Notes under the pieces: model-generated
The model's database searches: none
What the model was told of the DNA's origin: nothing
The model's input: the letters and a program-made list of their open reading frames with translations, nothing else
NCBI RefSeq assembly: GCF_001880225.1
Contig: NZ_CP009654.1
Coordinates: 1,302,001 to 1,366,000 of the forward strand
Direction of reading: 5' to 3'
DNA from: Francisella frigiditurris
GTDB taxonomy: Bacteria; Pseudomonadota; Gammaproteobacteria; Francisellales; Francisellaceae
DNA: 64,000 nt
Program-made: the position numbers and the translations under genes
Shown here: piece by piece, positions 30,090 to 39,230 of the stretch
How positions within the stretch are numbered: the stretch's first letter is position 1
How the letters are laid out: the number at the start of each line of letters is the position of its first letter

Positions 30090-30689
30090 TTATTTATTAA
30101 GTTTGTAAGACAATGTATCAATTTCCACAGTGTAATTATAATGATAATTATGTATTAAAATTTGCCCTAGCCAAGGTTTATCTGCTTTATATTGTATACA
30201 CATTATTTTCTGATCATCTTTAATTAAACAACGTTCTTTTAGTTTTTCTTCTAAAATTATCCCTGTTCCATTAAACATTTTTTCAACTACTTGAGAAGGT
30301 GCATAACTAATAATAAATTCTAATAAACTTTCTTTAACGCCCATATTTTGATTTGGCATAGGTAAACTGCTACTTTCAATTTTATTACCATTGTAATCTA
30401 GCTTAAATAAAGAGCCTCCCCAACCAGAAAGTGCTATCATCACTATATGTTTAGAATCTAATATGATTTCAACTTGAGTACTGAAATTAGAAGTTTTCTC
30501 ATTCACATGATAAGTAGCTGATACTATTTGAGAAATATTCATATCTAAATCTAAAGAGCTAGGCTTAGGTAAAGTAATTATAGTACCTGGCAAAAATTCT
30601 AGTTTAGTATCTGTATTTTCTTTGTTTTCAAAAATTGCACAACCAGTTAATAAAATAAATAAAACTAAAAATAAACTCTTAATTTTCAT
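30090..30689 (-). CDS. aryl polyene locus lipoprotein (DUF3261/ApeN-like)
   Basis: Outer-membrane lipoprotein candidate of 199 residues. The signal peptide ends in the lipobox LLTGC (Cys at about residue 17). The body resembles the LolB-like DUF3261 lipoproteins that accompany aryl polyene clusters, seen mainly from size, position and the conserved fold pattern of beta strands; the similarity is weak by eye. Its start overlaps the end of the MMPL exporter by 11 bases, suggesting that it receives the lipid carried by the exporter and the LolA-like protein. Confidence 0.72.
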   Translation of the reverse strand: MKIKSLFLVLFILLTGCAIFENKENTDTKLEFLPGTIITLPKPSSLDLDMNISQIVSATYHVNEKTSNFSTQVEIILDSKHIVMIALSGWGGSLFKLDYNGNKIESSSLPMPNQNMGVKESLLEFIISYAPSQVVEKMFNGTGIILEEKLKERCLIKDDQKIMCIQYKADKPWLGQILIHNYHYNYTVEIDTLSYKLNK

Positions 30690-33015
30690 ATTCTGTTAGC
30701 CTTAACGCTAAAGGAGCTAATAAAAATGCTAAAACTATTCCGACTAATACAGTTAATCCAAAATAATGAATAGCTGGTGTTGAGCTTAACGATAATAAAC
30801 CAAATGATAATACGGTTGTGATAGCTGATAATAGTAAAGCTAACATAGTACTTTGATACTGCTTTTTACTTTCGGCCAAGAAAATAACGTAATCCATAGA
30901 TATGCCCAAAACTAAGATTAACGCTAATAAACTAAATAATGTTAATGGAATATCAAACCAACCTAATATGCCTAGCGCTCCTGAGCATGCCAATACTGGA
31001 GTTATCAGGTAAATAAAGGCTTTCTTAAAAGAATAACGAAAAGATAATAATATCCATAGTAAAGCTGCAACTAAAAATAATAAGTTATTTATCATTACAC
31101 GATAATGCGCAAAAATATCACTAATTTCATCAGCTTTATTAACTAAGTATACCCCTTCTTGATTTTTTACTATTGACTCTAGCTGATCTAAATTTATACG
31201 TTCAGAAAGAGTTATAGCCATTGCTTTTTGCCCTTCTTGATCTCCAAGCCATAAAAATTTTAATTGTTGAGATACTGGAGCATCAAGCCAAGAATCTAGT
31301 GTCAATTGTTTAAAACTTATATTATCAAGATTCTTTTTTACTTTTTGTGCTTGACTATTATCATAGCCAATTTTTTCTAGATAATTAATAAGCTGTGTAG
31401 AAATTAATTTTTTGACTAAGTCATAATTATTTTTCTGCTTATAAACATTTGGTATATAGTCACTAATACTTATTAAAGGATTATTTATATTAGAAAATTC
31501 TTTATAAATTTTTTCACTAATGTTATTAGCTCGCTGTAAAAGAATCTCATTATTATCAGCTAAAACTATCAAATAACTCATTCCCATATTACTACCAGTA
31601 ATTTTCTTTACGGTATTTTCTGTATTTTTGAGTTCTTGAGAGGCTGACTCTAGAATATGGATATCATCATTTGCTTTAACTTGAAAGTTTCCTGCAATTA
31701 TAACAAGAGCTATTATTGTTAAAATTATTACAATTGATACTTTAGATATATTTTTCCAAATTTCTAGATATTTATCTGAGCAAATTAATAAAATAGGCTT
31801 TTTATTAGGAGTTGGTGTTTTTTGTATTACATATGGAAATAAACATATAACAGTTAAATAAGAAATAGATAATCCTGTTATCGCAAATACTGCTAACTGA
31901 TGCAGCCCCGGAAATGGTGCTATTGATATTACTATAAAAGAAATAATTACATTTAGTAAACCTAACGTAATACCCCAAAATATTCGTTTAAATCCTAATG
32001 CTGGTGTCCATTTTTCATCTCCCAATAACCTTTCAGAGTAATAGAAAAATGCATAATCTACAGAGATACCTATTAAACTAGCTCCAAATACTAGAGTAAA
32101 TAGAAAAACACTTCCAAACCATAGATAAGTAACGACAAAAGCCACTATAAAACCACTAGCAACTGATACTAGAGTAAATACGAGAGGACGTAATGATCTA
32201 AATGTAAATAAAACAAGTAAAATAATTCCTACTAGAGAGCCAACACCTATAGTACTTACTTCATGCTGGGCTGTATCTGAGCCATTTTGAGCATAAAATA
32301 GCATTCCAGTTCTTAAAACTTTTACCCCATTTTGGGATATTTCTGCTGTTGCACTATCTATAGCTTTAATAATAGCCTCTTGAGTTGTCAGTGAGAAACT
32401 ATTACCTGATATTTGGGTTTGTAACATTACATACCAACGTTCACCATATTTAGTGGTCAAATAGCCTTTATGTAAATCTAAAGCTGATGATGGTCGTGGT
32501 AAGCTTAATAAATAATTTTGATATAAAAAGAATGGATCATTATCTAATAATTTACGATTAGCTATTCCCATTGGACTATATAAAGATACTAAAGCATTTT
32601 CAACAATTTTATTTTCATTATTATTGACTAATAATTTTTCATCACTTGGTTTTAAAAGCTGTAATCTATAAGGAAAGTAAAAAGTTCCCCAAGATTGTTG
32701 TTCTGCCTCATTTACTCCTTTAAAAATATGTTTAAATAGCTGACTTTGCTTTAATTTATCACTAAATTCTTCAGTCGCTTTAATTGCTTGATCTTCATCT
32801 GGTGCGCTAATCAAAAATATAACTTTATTCCCCATACGTGATGAGAATGCTTCTGATGCCGCAGAAAAAGCTGGATTAACTTGCTTTTGAGGCAAGAGAG
32901 AAAGCACATTAGTATTAAGAGGAAAACCTTTAAAAATTAATGTGCCAAATACAATAGATGAGCTAATTATAATAACTAGCCACGCTAGAAAACGTAGCCT
33001 AAACTTGTAATCCAT
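30679..33015 (-). CDS. MMPL/RND-family lipid exporter (ApeM-like)
   Basis: Inner-membrane exporter of 778 residues with the two-fold MMPL layout: TM1, a large periplasmic domain (about residues 35-235), five or six helices, a second TM and periplasmic domain (about 415-625), and a final helix bundle. GASLIGISVDYAFFYYSERL and LGISMDYVIFLAES carry the buried aspartates expected in the proton pathway. It abuts the LolA-like gene (one-base overlap). In aryl polyene clusters this protein is thought to move the lipid product out of the inner membrane. Confidence 0.88.
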   Translation of the reverse strand: MDYKFRLRFLAWLVIIISSSIVFGTLIFKGFPLNTNVLSLLPQKQVNPAFSAASEAFSSRMGNKVIFLISAPDEDQAIKATEEFSDKLKQSQLFKHIFKGVNEAEQQSWGTFYFPYRLQLLKPSDEKLLVNNNENKIVENALVSLYSPMGIANRKLLDNDPFFLYQNYLLSLPRPSSALDLHKGYLTTKYGERWYVMLQTQISGNSFSLTTQEAIIKAIDSATAEISQNGVKVLRTGMLFYAQNGSDTAQHEVSTIGVGSLVGIILLVLFTFRSLRPLVFTLVSVASGFIVAFVVTYLWFGSVFLFTLVFGASLIGISVDYAFFYYSERLLGDEKWTPALGFKRIFWGITLGLLNVIISFIVISIAPFPGLHQLAVFAITGLSISYLTVICLFPYVIQKTPTPNKKPILLICSDKYLEIWKNISKVSIVIILTIIALVIIAGNFQVKANDDIHILESASQELKNTENTVKKITGSNMGMSYLIVLADNNEILLQRANNISEKIYKEFSNINNPLISISDYIPNVYKQKNNYDLVKKLISTQLINYLEKIGYDNSQAQKVKKNLDNISFKQLTLDSWLDAPVSQQLKFLWLGDQEGQKAMAITLSERINLDQLESIVKNQEGVYLVNKADEISDIFAHYRVMINNLLFLVAALLWILLSFRYSFKKAFIYLITPVLACSGALGILGWFDIPLTLFSLLALILVLGISMDYVIFLAESKKQYQSTMLALLLSAITTVLSFGLLSLSSTPAIHYFGLTVLVGIVLAFLLAPLALRLTEYEN

Positions 33016-33596
33016 TATTTAACAACCACATCACTAAATTTAATATCTACAATATTATCTTCAGTATCAATAACTTTAACAAAAGTTATAGTATTAGATC
33101 CTTTCAAATAAATACTTTTTATAGCTTTACCTATAAGATTAGCTTTCGGAGTTAAAGTAATTTCCCAATCTTTAGTATCTCCTTTAAATGAAGCATTAAA
33201 GTATTGTTCTATAGAATCTGTATTTCCTTGTAATATTGACATAAAAACTTGAGTAAAACTAAAAACAACTGGTTGCTGATCTCTAGTAATAACTGTAGGA
33301 GGATTATCCATAACAGTTTGTTCAAGACGATCTTTAGTTACTTTAAGTACTGATTTAAAAGGTTTATCTTGATCCCAATATAGTCCTGAATCTGGAGATA
33401 GTTTAAATGTCCCTGATGATATTAAAGGGTTTTCTAGCCCATCTATATGTCTTATCTGCTCAAACTTACCAGTAATATTAGAATTTTTAGTTAATTGTTT
33501 TTCAACAGCTACAAAGTTTGGCTGTTCTGCAATTGGTGTCGCCCAAGAAGTAATTATTATTAAAAAACTTATTATTGTTGTTAATATTCTAAACAT
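33015..33596 (-). CDS. LolA-like outer membrane lipid carrier (ApeL-like)
   Basis: Periplasmic protein of 193 residues with a signal peptide (about residues 1-19, cleavage near SWA-TP). The rest follows the LolA-type half-barrel pattern, with FEQIRHIDGLENPLISSGTF near the start of the mature protein and GLYWDQDKPF after it. It overlaps the thioesterase gene by 8 bases (ATGTTTAG). A dedicated LolA homologue is a hallmark of aryl polyene loci. Confidence 0.85.
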   Translation of the reverse strand: MFRILTTIISFLIIITSWATPIAEQPNFVAVEKQLTKNSNITGKFEQIRHIDGLENPLISSGTFKLSPDSGLYWDQDKPFKSVLKVTKDRLEQTVMDNPPTVITRDQQPVVFSFTQVFMSILQGNTDSIEQYFNASFKGDTKDWEITLTPKANLIGKAIKSIYLKGSNTITFVKVIDTEDNIVDIKFSDVVVK

Positions 33597-34020
33597 TACA
33601 AAATTCCTTTATCCTTTTTTGCCAGTTTTGAGGTGTGATAAAACAAGCTTTTTGTGTATTTAAATCCACTGCTAATTGTATAGTATATCCCTTAGTAAGA
33701 ATCTCTTTACTCTTTTCATCCTTTACACAATAAACTATCTTTAGCCTATTTTCATATTCAACAAGATCACAAAATACTCTTATCTTTTGACCAAAATATG
33801 CTGACTTAATATATTTTAATTGTAAATCAACGATTGGCCACGCATAGCCATCATCTTTCATATGAATATAATTATATTCTAATTTATCCAACATCGCACA
33901 GCGAGCTATCTCAAAATATTTAATATAATGGCCATGCCACACTATTTGAAGGCTATCCACATCGAAAAAAGGTACTTCTATCAAGGTACTATGAGAGAAA
34001 TAAGTTGTATTTTTAGACAC
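33589..34020 (-). CDS. 4HBT hotdog thioesterase (ApeK-like)
   Basis: Acyl-CoA/ACP thioesterase of the YbgC-like 4HBT family, about 143 residues. The active-site region FDVDSLQIVWHGHYIKYFE has the conserved Asp, Val-Trp-His-Gly and Tyr-Phe-Glu pattern. The GTG at 34020 is chosen as start because AAGGAG lies seven bases before it; an in-frame ATG at 34047 is possible but would lie inside the preceding gene. The GTG overlaps the acyltransferase stop by 8 bases. It may release or proofread polyene chains. Confidence 0.85.
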   Translation of the reverse strand: MSKNTTYFSHSTLIEVPFFDVDSLQIVWHGHYIKYFEIARCAMLDKLEYNYIHMKDDGYAWPIVDLQLKYIKSAYFGQKIRVFCDLVEYENRLKIVYCVKDEKSKEILTKGYTIQLAVDLNTQKACFITPQNWQKRIKEFCNV

Positions 34021-34948
34021 TCTTTTTCTCCTTATTCCAGAAATCAAAAAAATTAAACCATTCTAAAGGGTATATATTACAAAAATGACTTAATCTATTT
34101 GCATATTCTTGCGCATATTTTATTAATTGTTCTTTTCTATTTTCACGCTCAAAAACAATTCCTTCTAATGCAAAATTTTCAAAAATAAAATCAAATTTAT
34201 TTTTATCATTTTTAGGGCAAATCATAAAATAGCATGGGCATTTTAATAAGCTAGCTAAAACAAAAGCTCCCTCTGGAACAGGTGCATTATCTCCAAGAAA
34301 ATTTACTTCTAAATTTCTTTCATGCTTTGTTACTGATGTTCTATCACCAGCAATTACAATAAACTCACCTGCTTCTATCTTATCATGTAATTGAATAGCC
34401 AAATCTGGCATAGGTTGCTGTAAAGAGATCATTCCAATTTGAAACTCAGGGTTTACTTTAGTCAAAAGTTTATTTAATTTCTGAGCATTCTTACTAAAAA
34501 CTAAAGCACTAATTTTAATGTCTAAATTGTACTTAGATAAGGCTCTTGCGACCTCTAGATTTCCTAGATGTGCAGTAAAAATAATTCCACCTTTTTTTCT
34601 ATTTATAGCTTGCTCTAGATTTTCTTTAGAACTTTTTGAAAAAATTAAATCTTCTGATGTAATTCTTTTATTCCAAACTGCAAATTTGTCAATTAACATT
34701 CTTCCAAAGCTAAGAAAATGACGAAAACTATATAGCCATAAATTAAATTTAGAAATGTTTGGCTTAATATGTCTTATATAATCAAAAGAAGCTTTCCTTG
34801 CATTAGAAAAAATTAAGAAATAATAAACCATTACAAAATACATTATAAGATAAGTAATTTGTCTGCCTAAAATTCTATAACTCCATAAAGTAAATTTTAA
34901 ACCTATTAATCCCCCAGCTTCTTTTATTTGAGACCAATGCTTATTCAT
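34013..34948 (-). CDS. LpxL/HtrB-like lipid acyltransferase
   Basis: Membrane acyltransferase of 311 residues in the lipid A late-acyltransferase family. The catalytic H-x4-E motif is seen in TAHLGNLEVA (about residue 123), and AGDRTS and GAFVLASLLKCP are typical later motifs. In other aryl polyene clusters this domain is often fused to the preceding glycosyltransferase; here the two are separate genes overlapping by 4 bases. It probably acylates the sugar or lipid anchor of the product. Confidence 0.85.
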   Translation of the reverse strand: MNKHWSQIKEAGGLIGLKFTLWSYRILGRQITYLIMYFVMVYYFLIFSNARKASFDYIRHIKPNISKFNLWLYSFRHFLSFGRMLIDKFAVWNKRITSEDLIFSKSSKENLEQAINRKKGGIIFTAHLGNLEVARALSKYNLDIKISALVFSKNAQKLNKLLTKVNPEFQIGMISLQQPMPDLAIQLHDKIEAGEFIVIAGDRTSVTKHERNLEVNFLGDNAPVPEGAFVLASLLKCPCYFMICPKNDKNKFDFIFENFALEGIVFERENRKEQLIKYAQEYANRLSHFCNIYPLEWFNFFDFWNKEKKSV

Positions 34949-35691
34949 TTCCTAAGTTTCCTAAGTAATAACATAGGAATACGTAATAACATTCCAAAAA
35001 ATAAACGAGTATGTGTTAAAGAGATTCTTACATTATCTTTTAACATTGCAAAATTTGAATATCCATCTTTGGGATAAATAACTTTAGTCGGGATAAAGCG
35101 AATATCTACTCCAAACCAATATAATCGAACAAGTACATCTATATCAAAACTCATACGACTAGCAAATTTCTTAAATTCTGATAATTTCAAAAATGATTTT
35201 AAAGGATAGATTCTAAAGCCACACATTGCTTCTGGAATATTTAAAGACCATGTCTCTATTGCTACCCAAAAATTAGTGATTTTACGCCCATGTAAACGGC
35301 TTTTAGGTATACTTCCATCATATTGAGGTAGTCCTGAAATCATATCTTCAGGATATTTATTCATCTCCTCAATAAACTTGGGAATATCTTTACTATTATG
35401 CTGTCCATCTGCATCTATTTGTAACATATGAGTATAGCCTAATTCTTGAGCTTTTTTTGCTCCTAATGTTACAGCTATGCCTTTTCCTTGATTTTCCTCT
35501 AAAGTCTCTACAGCTATAATTTGAGAAAATTTTTGATGTAGCTTAGCTATTATATTTTTTGTTTCAGAGTCATTTCCATCATCAACTAATATTATATCTA
35601 AGTCGTATATAGAAAGATTTTCTAAAGTTTTACCTAACTGTTTACCATGTCTATAAACTGGTATAACTATACATAATTTATTTTCAGACAT
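34945..35691 (-). CDS. family 2 glycosyltransferase (ApeJ-like)
   Basis: GT-A-fold glycosyltransferase of 248 residues. IVIPVYRHGKQLGKTLENL starts the fold, DDGND and QIDADGQHN supply the nucleotide-sugar and metal-binding aspartates, and the C-terminus is basic. It overlaps both its neighbours (dehydratase and acyltransferase). In aryl polyene clusters such an enzyme is thought to glycosylate the lipid anchor; donor and acceptor are unknown. Confidence 0.85.
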   Translation of the reverse strand: MSENKLCIVIPVYRHGKQLGKTLENLSIYDLDIILVDDGNDSETKNIIAKLHQKFSQIIAVETLEENQGKGIAVTLGAKKAQELGYTHMLQIDADGQHNSKDIPKFIEEMNKYPEDMISGLPQYDGSIPKSRLHGRKITNFWVAIETWSLNIPEAMCGFRIYPLKSFLKLSEFKKFASRMSFDIDVLVRLYWFGVDIRFIPTKVIYPKDGYSNFAMLKDNVRISLTHTRLFFGMLLRIPMLLLRKLRK

Positions 35692-36040
35692 ATTTAATTT
35701 TTCCTTGAGAAACTATTTGTTCTTTTATATAAAACTTAAAACTAATAGCATTATTTTCTTGTATTAAATTTAAAGCCAAACAATCATTTGGAAGAATGAT
35801 TTTCATAAATTTAATTTGTGGAATATCACAAAATTGATATGGATCTAATTGAAATTGTTCACATGAACTTTTAATTACTAAATCTATTTGTCCAACTCCA
35901 GGAAAGATTGGTTGCTCAACAAAATGTCCCTGAAACCCTTCATATTCAGGTAAAACCATAAACTTTAATGTAACCTCTTTAGCACTATATTTTTCAACAC
36001 TTATTATCTCTGGATAATGTTTTATCATAGTTTTACTCAA
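35684..36040 (-). CDS. hotdog 3-hydroxyacyl-ACP dehydratase (ApeI-like)
   Basis: Small FabA/FabZ-like hotdog protein of 118 residues. GFQGHFVEQPIFPGVGQID matches the FabZ active-site helix with its histidine (GHF). It would remove water from beta-hydroxy intermediates to form the conjugated polyene. A second hotdog protein at 44090 probably forms a heteromer with it, as described for ApeI and ApeP in Xenorhabdus. It overlaps its neighbours by 8 bases on each side. Confidence 0.85.
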   Translation of the reverse strand: MSKTMIKHYPEIISVEKYSAKEVTLKFMVLPEYEGFQGHFVEQPIFPGVGQIDLVIKSSCEQFQLDPYQFCDIPQIKFMKIILPNDCLALNLIQENNAISFKFYIKEQIVSQGKIKYV

Positions 36041-37367
36041 ATTCTTTTAAAATATTAGCTAATACTCTCTTTCCTTGTGTATTCACAGGAATTCTAGATA
36101 CAATTCGCCATTTTTTTGGCAGTATTTCTAAACTATAATAGTCTAACAAGTAGCTTTTTAATTGTCGAGTAAATAGGGCTTTTCCCAGACTATTAAAAGA
36201 TAACATTCCCTCCTCCGATAGAACTAATAAAGTCCCAACATATTCACGGTAGGATTTACATAAAATACAACTACTATCTTTTATCCATGGATGAAGTTTT
36301 AAATAAGTTTCCATTGCCGATAAAGATAGCCTTTTCCCAGCTAATTTTACTATACGGTCTACTCTTCCTATTAAAGTAAAGCTATTGTTTTCTTTTAGTT
36401 CAACTTTATCAGCCATAAGTTGCTCACTATTAGAAAAGAAATTAGATTTCACTATTAATTGTGAATTTATATCGGTGCTAATATCTACTCCATAGAAACA
36501 TTTCCAGTCTGGCTGCTCTAACTGTTTTCTGTAAGCAATAACACCAGTTTCAGTACTTCCATATACTTCTAATACTTCTTTTTTATATTTATTAAAGAAA
36601 GATAAGGCATCTTCTCTACTTAAAGTGCTTGCAGATGAAAGTACTAAAGTATCATCGCCTATAATACTAGGTTTATCTAAATGTGAAATCATTATAGGAG
36701 TAGTGACTATTAGAGCGTCGTTTTTAACCAATCTATTAAGTATACCTTCCGGAGAAATTAAACGTTGCGTTTGTATTAAATGTCCACTTAAAAAAGCCCA
36801 TAAAAAATAAAAGCTAAAACCATATAAGTGTTGATGAGATACAGTAGCATAAACTATAGCTTTTTTTGAAATATAATTATTTAAGCATTTATCTATAGCT
36901 GAGCTTTCATTTTCAAGCTCCTTAATAGTACGAGAATAAGCCTGATAGTCTCCACTAGATCCAGAAGTAAAAAATATTGTTTCTGTACATAAGCTTATAT
37001 CTAATGTTTTATACTTATTAATAAATTTAGAATTAAATTTTACATCTTCATCATAGATAACAATATCATAATATTTTGATAATAGTTCTAATGTCCCAGT
37101 TTGATTATTAGGTAATATAACCACTGTTTTTCTAAGTATTTGACAAGCAAACCAAGCACATATAAATAAATAAAAATTATCAATTACTAGTGCAACTCTA
37201 TCTTTTTCATAAAATTTCTTTTCCCATATAACAGATAGCGTTGTTACATTTTTTATAAAAGTTTTAGAGTCTATTTTTACTTCTTCATCTAAAAAAATAA
37301 TTTGATCTAAATTCAGATATAGATATTCAAATTGACTAACAAAAGTTAAGTTTTTATTTTTGTTCAT
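36033..37367 (-). CDS. AMP-dependent acyl/aryl ligase (ApeH-like)
   Basis: Adenylate-forming enzyme of 444 residues. The phosphate-binding loop FTSGSSGDYQ, EVYGSTETG, GRVDRIVKLAGKRLS and the C-terminal lysine in NTQGKRVLANIL are the core motifs. In characterised aryl polyene pathways this enzyme activates 4-hydroxybenzoate or a related aryl acid and loads it on an ACP. No aryl-acid-forming enzyme is encoded in this locus. The protein is shorter than typical acyl-CoA synthetases (over 500 residues) but complete. Confidence 0.88.
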   Translation of the reverse strand: MNKNKNLTFVSQFEYLYLNLDQIIFLDEEVKIDSKTFIKNVTTLSVIWEKKFYEKDRVALVIDNFYLFICAWFACQILRKTVVILPNNQTGTLELLSKYYDIVIYDEDVKFNSKFINKYKTLDISLCTETIFFTSGSSGDYQAYSRTIKELENESSAIDKCLNNYISKKAIVYATVSHQHLYGFSFYFLWAFLSGHLIQTQRLISPEGILNRLVKNDALIVTTPIMISHLDKPSIIGDDTLVLSSASTLSREDALSFFNKYKKEVLEVYGSTETGVIAYRKQLEQPDWKCFYGVDISTDINSQLIVKSNFFSNSEQLMADKVELKENNSFTLIGRVDRIVKLAGKRLSLSAMETYLKLHPWIKDSSCILCKSYREYVGTLLVLSEEGMLSFNSLGKALFTRQLKSYLLDYYSLEILPKKWRIVSRIPVNTQGKRVLANILKEFE

Positions 37368-37923
37368 AACTTCGTTTTACATACCATCGAAGAATCCACT
37401 CTCCAGAAATTAAAATACCTATCAACATATAACTTAAAAGACCGTTATATAGAGTCCATAGAGTTATTGATCCAGTGAGAATAGTTATAATAGAGATAGT
37501 CGCATTAAACCCAAAGAAAATACACCAAACTAAAGTCACTTTTCTCGTATATTTTACAACATAACTAGGCAAAGGTTCTTTACTAATTTGCATAGCTATA
37601 TGCGTAATAAAGCTATATGGCTGAAATAAGGAAAATGTAAATACTCCAAGTAGAGACAAACTTACAAGCACAGGATACAATTGAATAAATATCACATTAT
37701 TGCTGATCATACCAATAAAAGCTAAAAACATACCCAATAAAGTTAATATAATCCATGTTATGTTATTTTTTTTAAATGATTTTATTGTCAAAAGGCGTAG
37801 AAAAAATATAAAAACAATTAATAAACTAAGATAACGTATTGAAAACCATTCTAAACTAAAAAATACGACAAATGGATAAACAATGATCAAGGTTATAACT
37901 AATAACTTTATTAATGATCTCAT
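37354..37923 (-). CDS. aryl polyene locus membrane protein (ApeG-like)
   Basis: Polytopic membrane protein of 189 residues with five or six hydrophobic helices and no soluble domain. Proteins of this size lie between the ACP genes and the AMP ligase in aryl polyene clusters, and the position here is the same. Function is unknown. It overlaps the ligase gene by 14 bases and starts 8 bases after the ACP stop. Confidence 0.75.
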   Translation of the reverse strand: MRSLIKLLVITLIIVYPFVVFFSLEWFSIRYLSLLIVFIFFLRLLTIKSFKKNNITWIILTLLGMFLAFIGMISNNVIFIQLYPVLVSLSLLGVFTFSLFQPYSFITHIAMQISKEPLPSYVVKYTRKVTLVWCIFFGFNATISIITILTGSITLWTLYNGLLSYMLIGILISGEWILRWYVKRSYEQK

Positions 37924-37931
37924 ATGGAGTT

Positions 37932-38192
37932 TTAATTTGCTTGATTCTTAAGCTCTTGATAAATTACTTCTACAACATCTGATACTGTTCTAACAGCTTT
38001 AAATTCTTCTGGTTTAAATTTATGCTTAGTAATTGATTGTAGTTGAACAATCAAATCAACCGCATCTATGCTATCAAGATCTAGATCTTCATATAAGCGT
38101 GAGTCTAAAGTAATATCATCTATATCTAACTCAAAAAGTTTATGTAAAATTTGTTGAAGCTCTTCAAAGATACCTTCATGAGAAATTTGCAT
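37932..38192 (-). CDS. acyl carrier protein (ApeF-like)
   Basis: ACP of 86 residues; the phosphopantetheine serine lies in LDLDSIDAVDL (about Ser41). The ATG at 38192 is chosen because AGGAG (38198-38202) sits five bases before it, whereas the upstream in-frame GTG at 38198 overlaps that site. Second of two tandem ACPs in the block; one is expected to hold the aryl starter and the other the growing chain. Confidence 0.92.
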   Translation of the reverse strand: MQISHEGIFEELQQILHKLFELDIDDITLDSRLYEDLDLDSIDAVDLIVQLQSITKHKFKPEEFKAVRTVSDVVEVIYQELKNQAN

Positions 38193-38200
38193 ACACACTC

Positions 38201-38458
38201 CTATTTCTTTTGAGACTCAATAAATTTAGCAAGTGCTGATACTGAGCTAAAGTGATTACGTATCTCATTATTACTAGAGTCTAAAGTAATATTATATCTT
38301 TTTTTAATAGCCACACCTAATTCAAGTGCATCAATAGAATCTAATCCTAAACCTTCTCCAAAAAGGGGCTCATCGGATTTTATTTCCTCAGGAGAAATAT
38401 CTTCAAGATTTAATACCTCGATTATCATCTCTTTAATTTCTTGTTCCATCATAGACAT
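38201..38458 (-). CDS. acyl carrier protein (ApeE-like)
   Basis: ACP of 85 residues with the attachment serine in GLGLDSIDALEL (Ser41). The ATG at 38458 is chosen; the open frame runs further upstream but that part lies inside the acyltransferase gene and is not ACP-like. It begins just after the acyltransferase reading frame and is separated from the next ACP by a few bases. Modified by the PPTase encoded at 41507 or by a general one. Confidence 0.92.
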   Translation of the reverse strand: MSMMEQEIKEMIIEVLNLEDISPEEIKSDEPLFGEGLGLDSIDALELGVAIKKRYNITLDSSNNEIRNHFSSVSALAKFIESQKK

Positions 38459-38459
38459 T

Positions 38460-39230
38460 TTAAATACTATCCTGTATAAATTGTTCCTGTAAATAACGAG
38501 TAAGCTGCCTTGCTGCAAGTGATGGTAAGCCATCAGCTTTATTTAGAAAATCTGTAGGATCTATTTTTTCTCCTACAGTTATCTTAAACTTTGGCTGTTT
38601 GTCGGGAAGGCTATACCATTTTTTTTGTTTTGTCAAAGTCACCGGTTGACAATCTAGATGAATTAAACGTATTTTAGCTTTAGCTCTTAAAGCTATTTGA
38701 GCAGCTCCTCTTTTAAACGTAATTGGTTGACCCGGGACTGTGCGAGTTCCTTCTGGAAACATTAGTAAATTGTTACCTTTAGAAAAAGTATCTTTTATTT
38801 GATCAAATGTTTGCTCTGCATCAATATTTGGAATATACCCAGCAATATCTATTAAATTTTTATAAAAAAAATTCTCCCAAAGCTCTTTTTTTACCATATT
38901 ATCACAACGAGGAAGCTTAGAAACTATTGCTACATAATCAATTAAAGTTGGATGATTAGCTATAAATAGACAACCCTTATCTTCTTTTAATAAATTCATA
39001 TTTTCAAATTTAAAGCGTATAACACCTAGATTATGAACTATAAAAATAAATATTCTAAAAGTAACATAAACAGCATGTTGCGCTACTGTCTTTTGTTTTT
39101 CTTTGTTTTTAATTATTAAAGAAATTAAAGGTAAATATATATAGCTTAAGACAAACGCCCCCATACTAAAAAGTACTATGCAAAATCCAGTGCCAAATAT
39201 TCTCCATAATTTACTTATCTTAGTAATCAA
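38460..39230 (-). CDS. PlsC-like 1-acylglycerol-type acyltransferase (ApeD-like)
   Basis: Membrane acyltransferase of 256 residues. An N-terminal hydrophobic region (about 10-70) precedes the catalytic NHPTLID (H93, D98) and the substrate-binding FPEGTRTVPG. Distinct from the LpxL-like enzyme in the same locus, so two acyl transfers are likely during lipid anchoring of the product. It overlaps the ketosynthase-like gene by 4 bases. Confidence 0.88.
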   Translation of the reverse strand: MITKISKLWRIFGTGFCIVLFSMGAFVLSYIYLPLISLIIKNKEKQKTVAQHAVYVTFRIFIFIVHNLGVIRFKFENMNLLKEDKGCLFIANHPTLIDYVAIVSKLPRCDNMVKKELWENFFYKNLIDIAGYIPNIDAEQTFDQIKDTFSKGNNLLMFPEGTRTVPGQPITFKRGAAQIALRAKAKIRLIHLDCQPVTLTKQKKWYSLPDKQPKFKITVGEKIDPTDFLNKADGLPSLAARQLTRYLQEQFIQDSI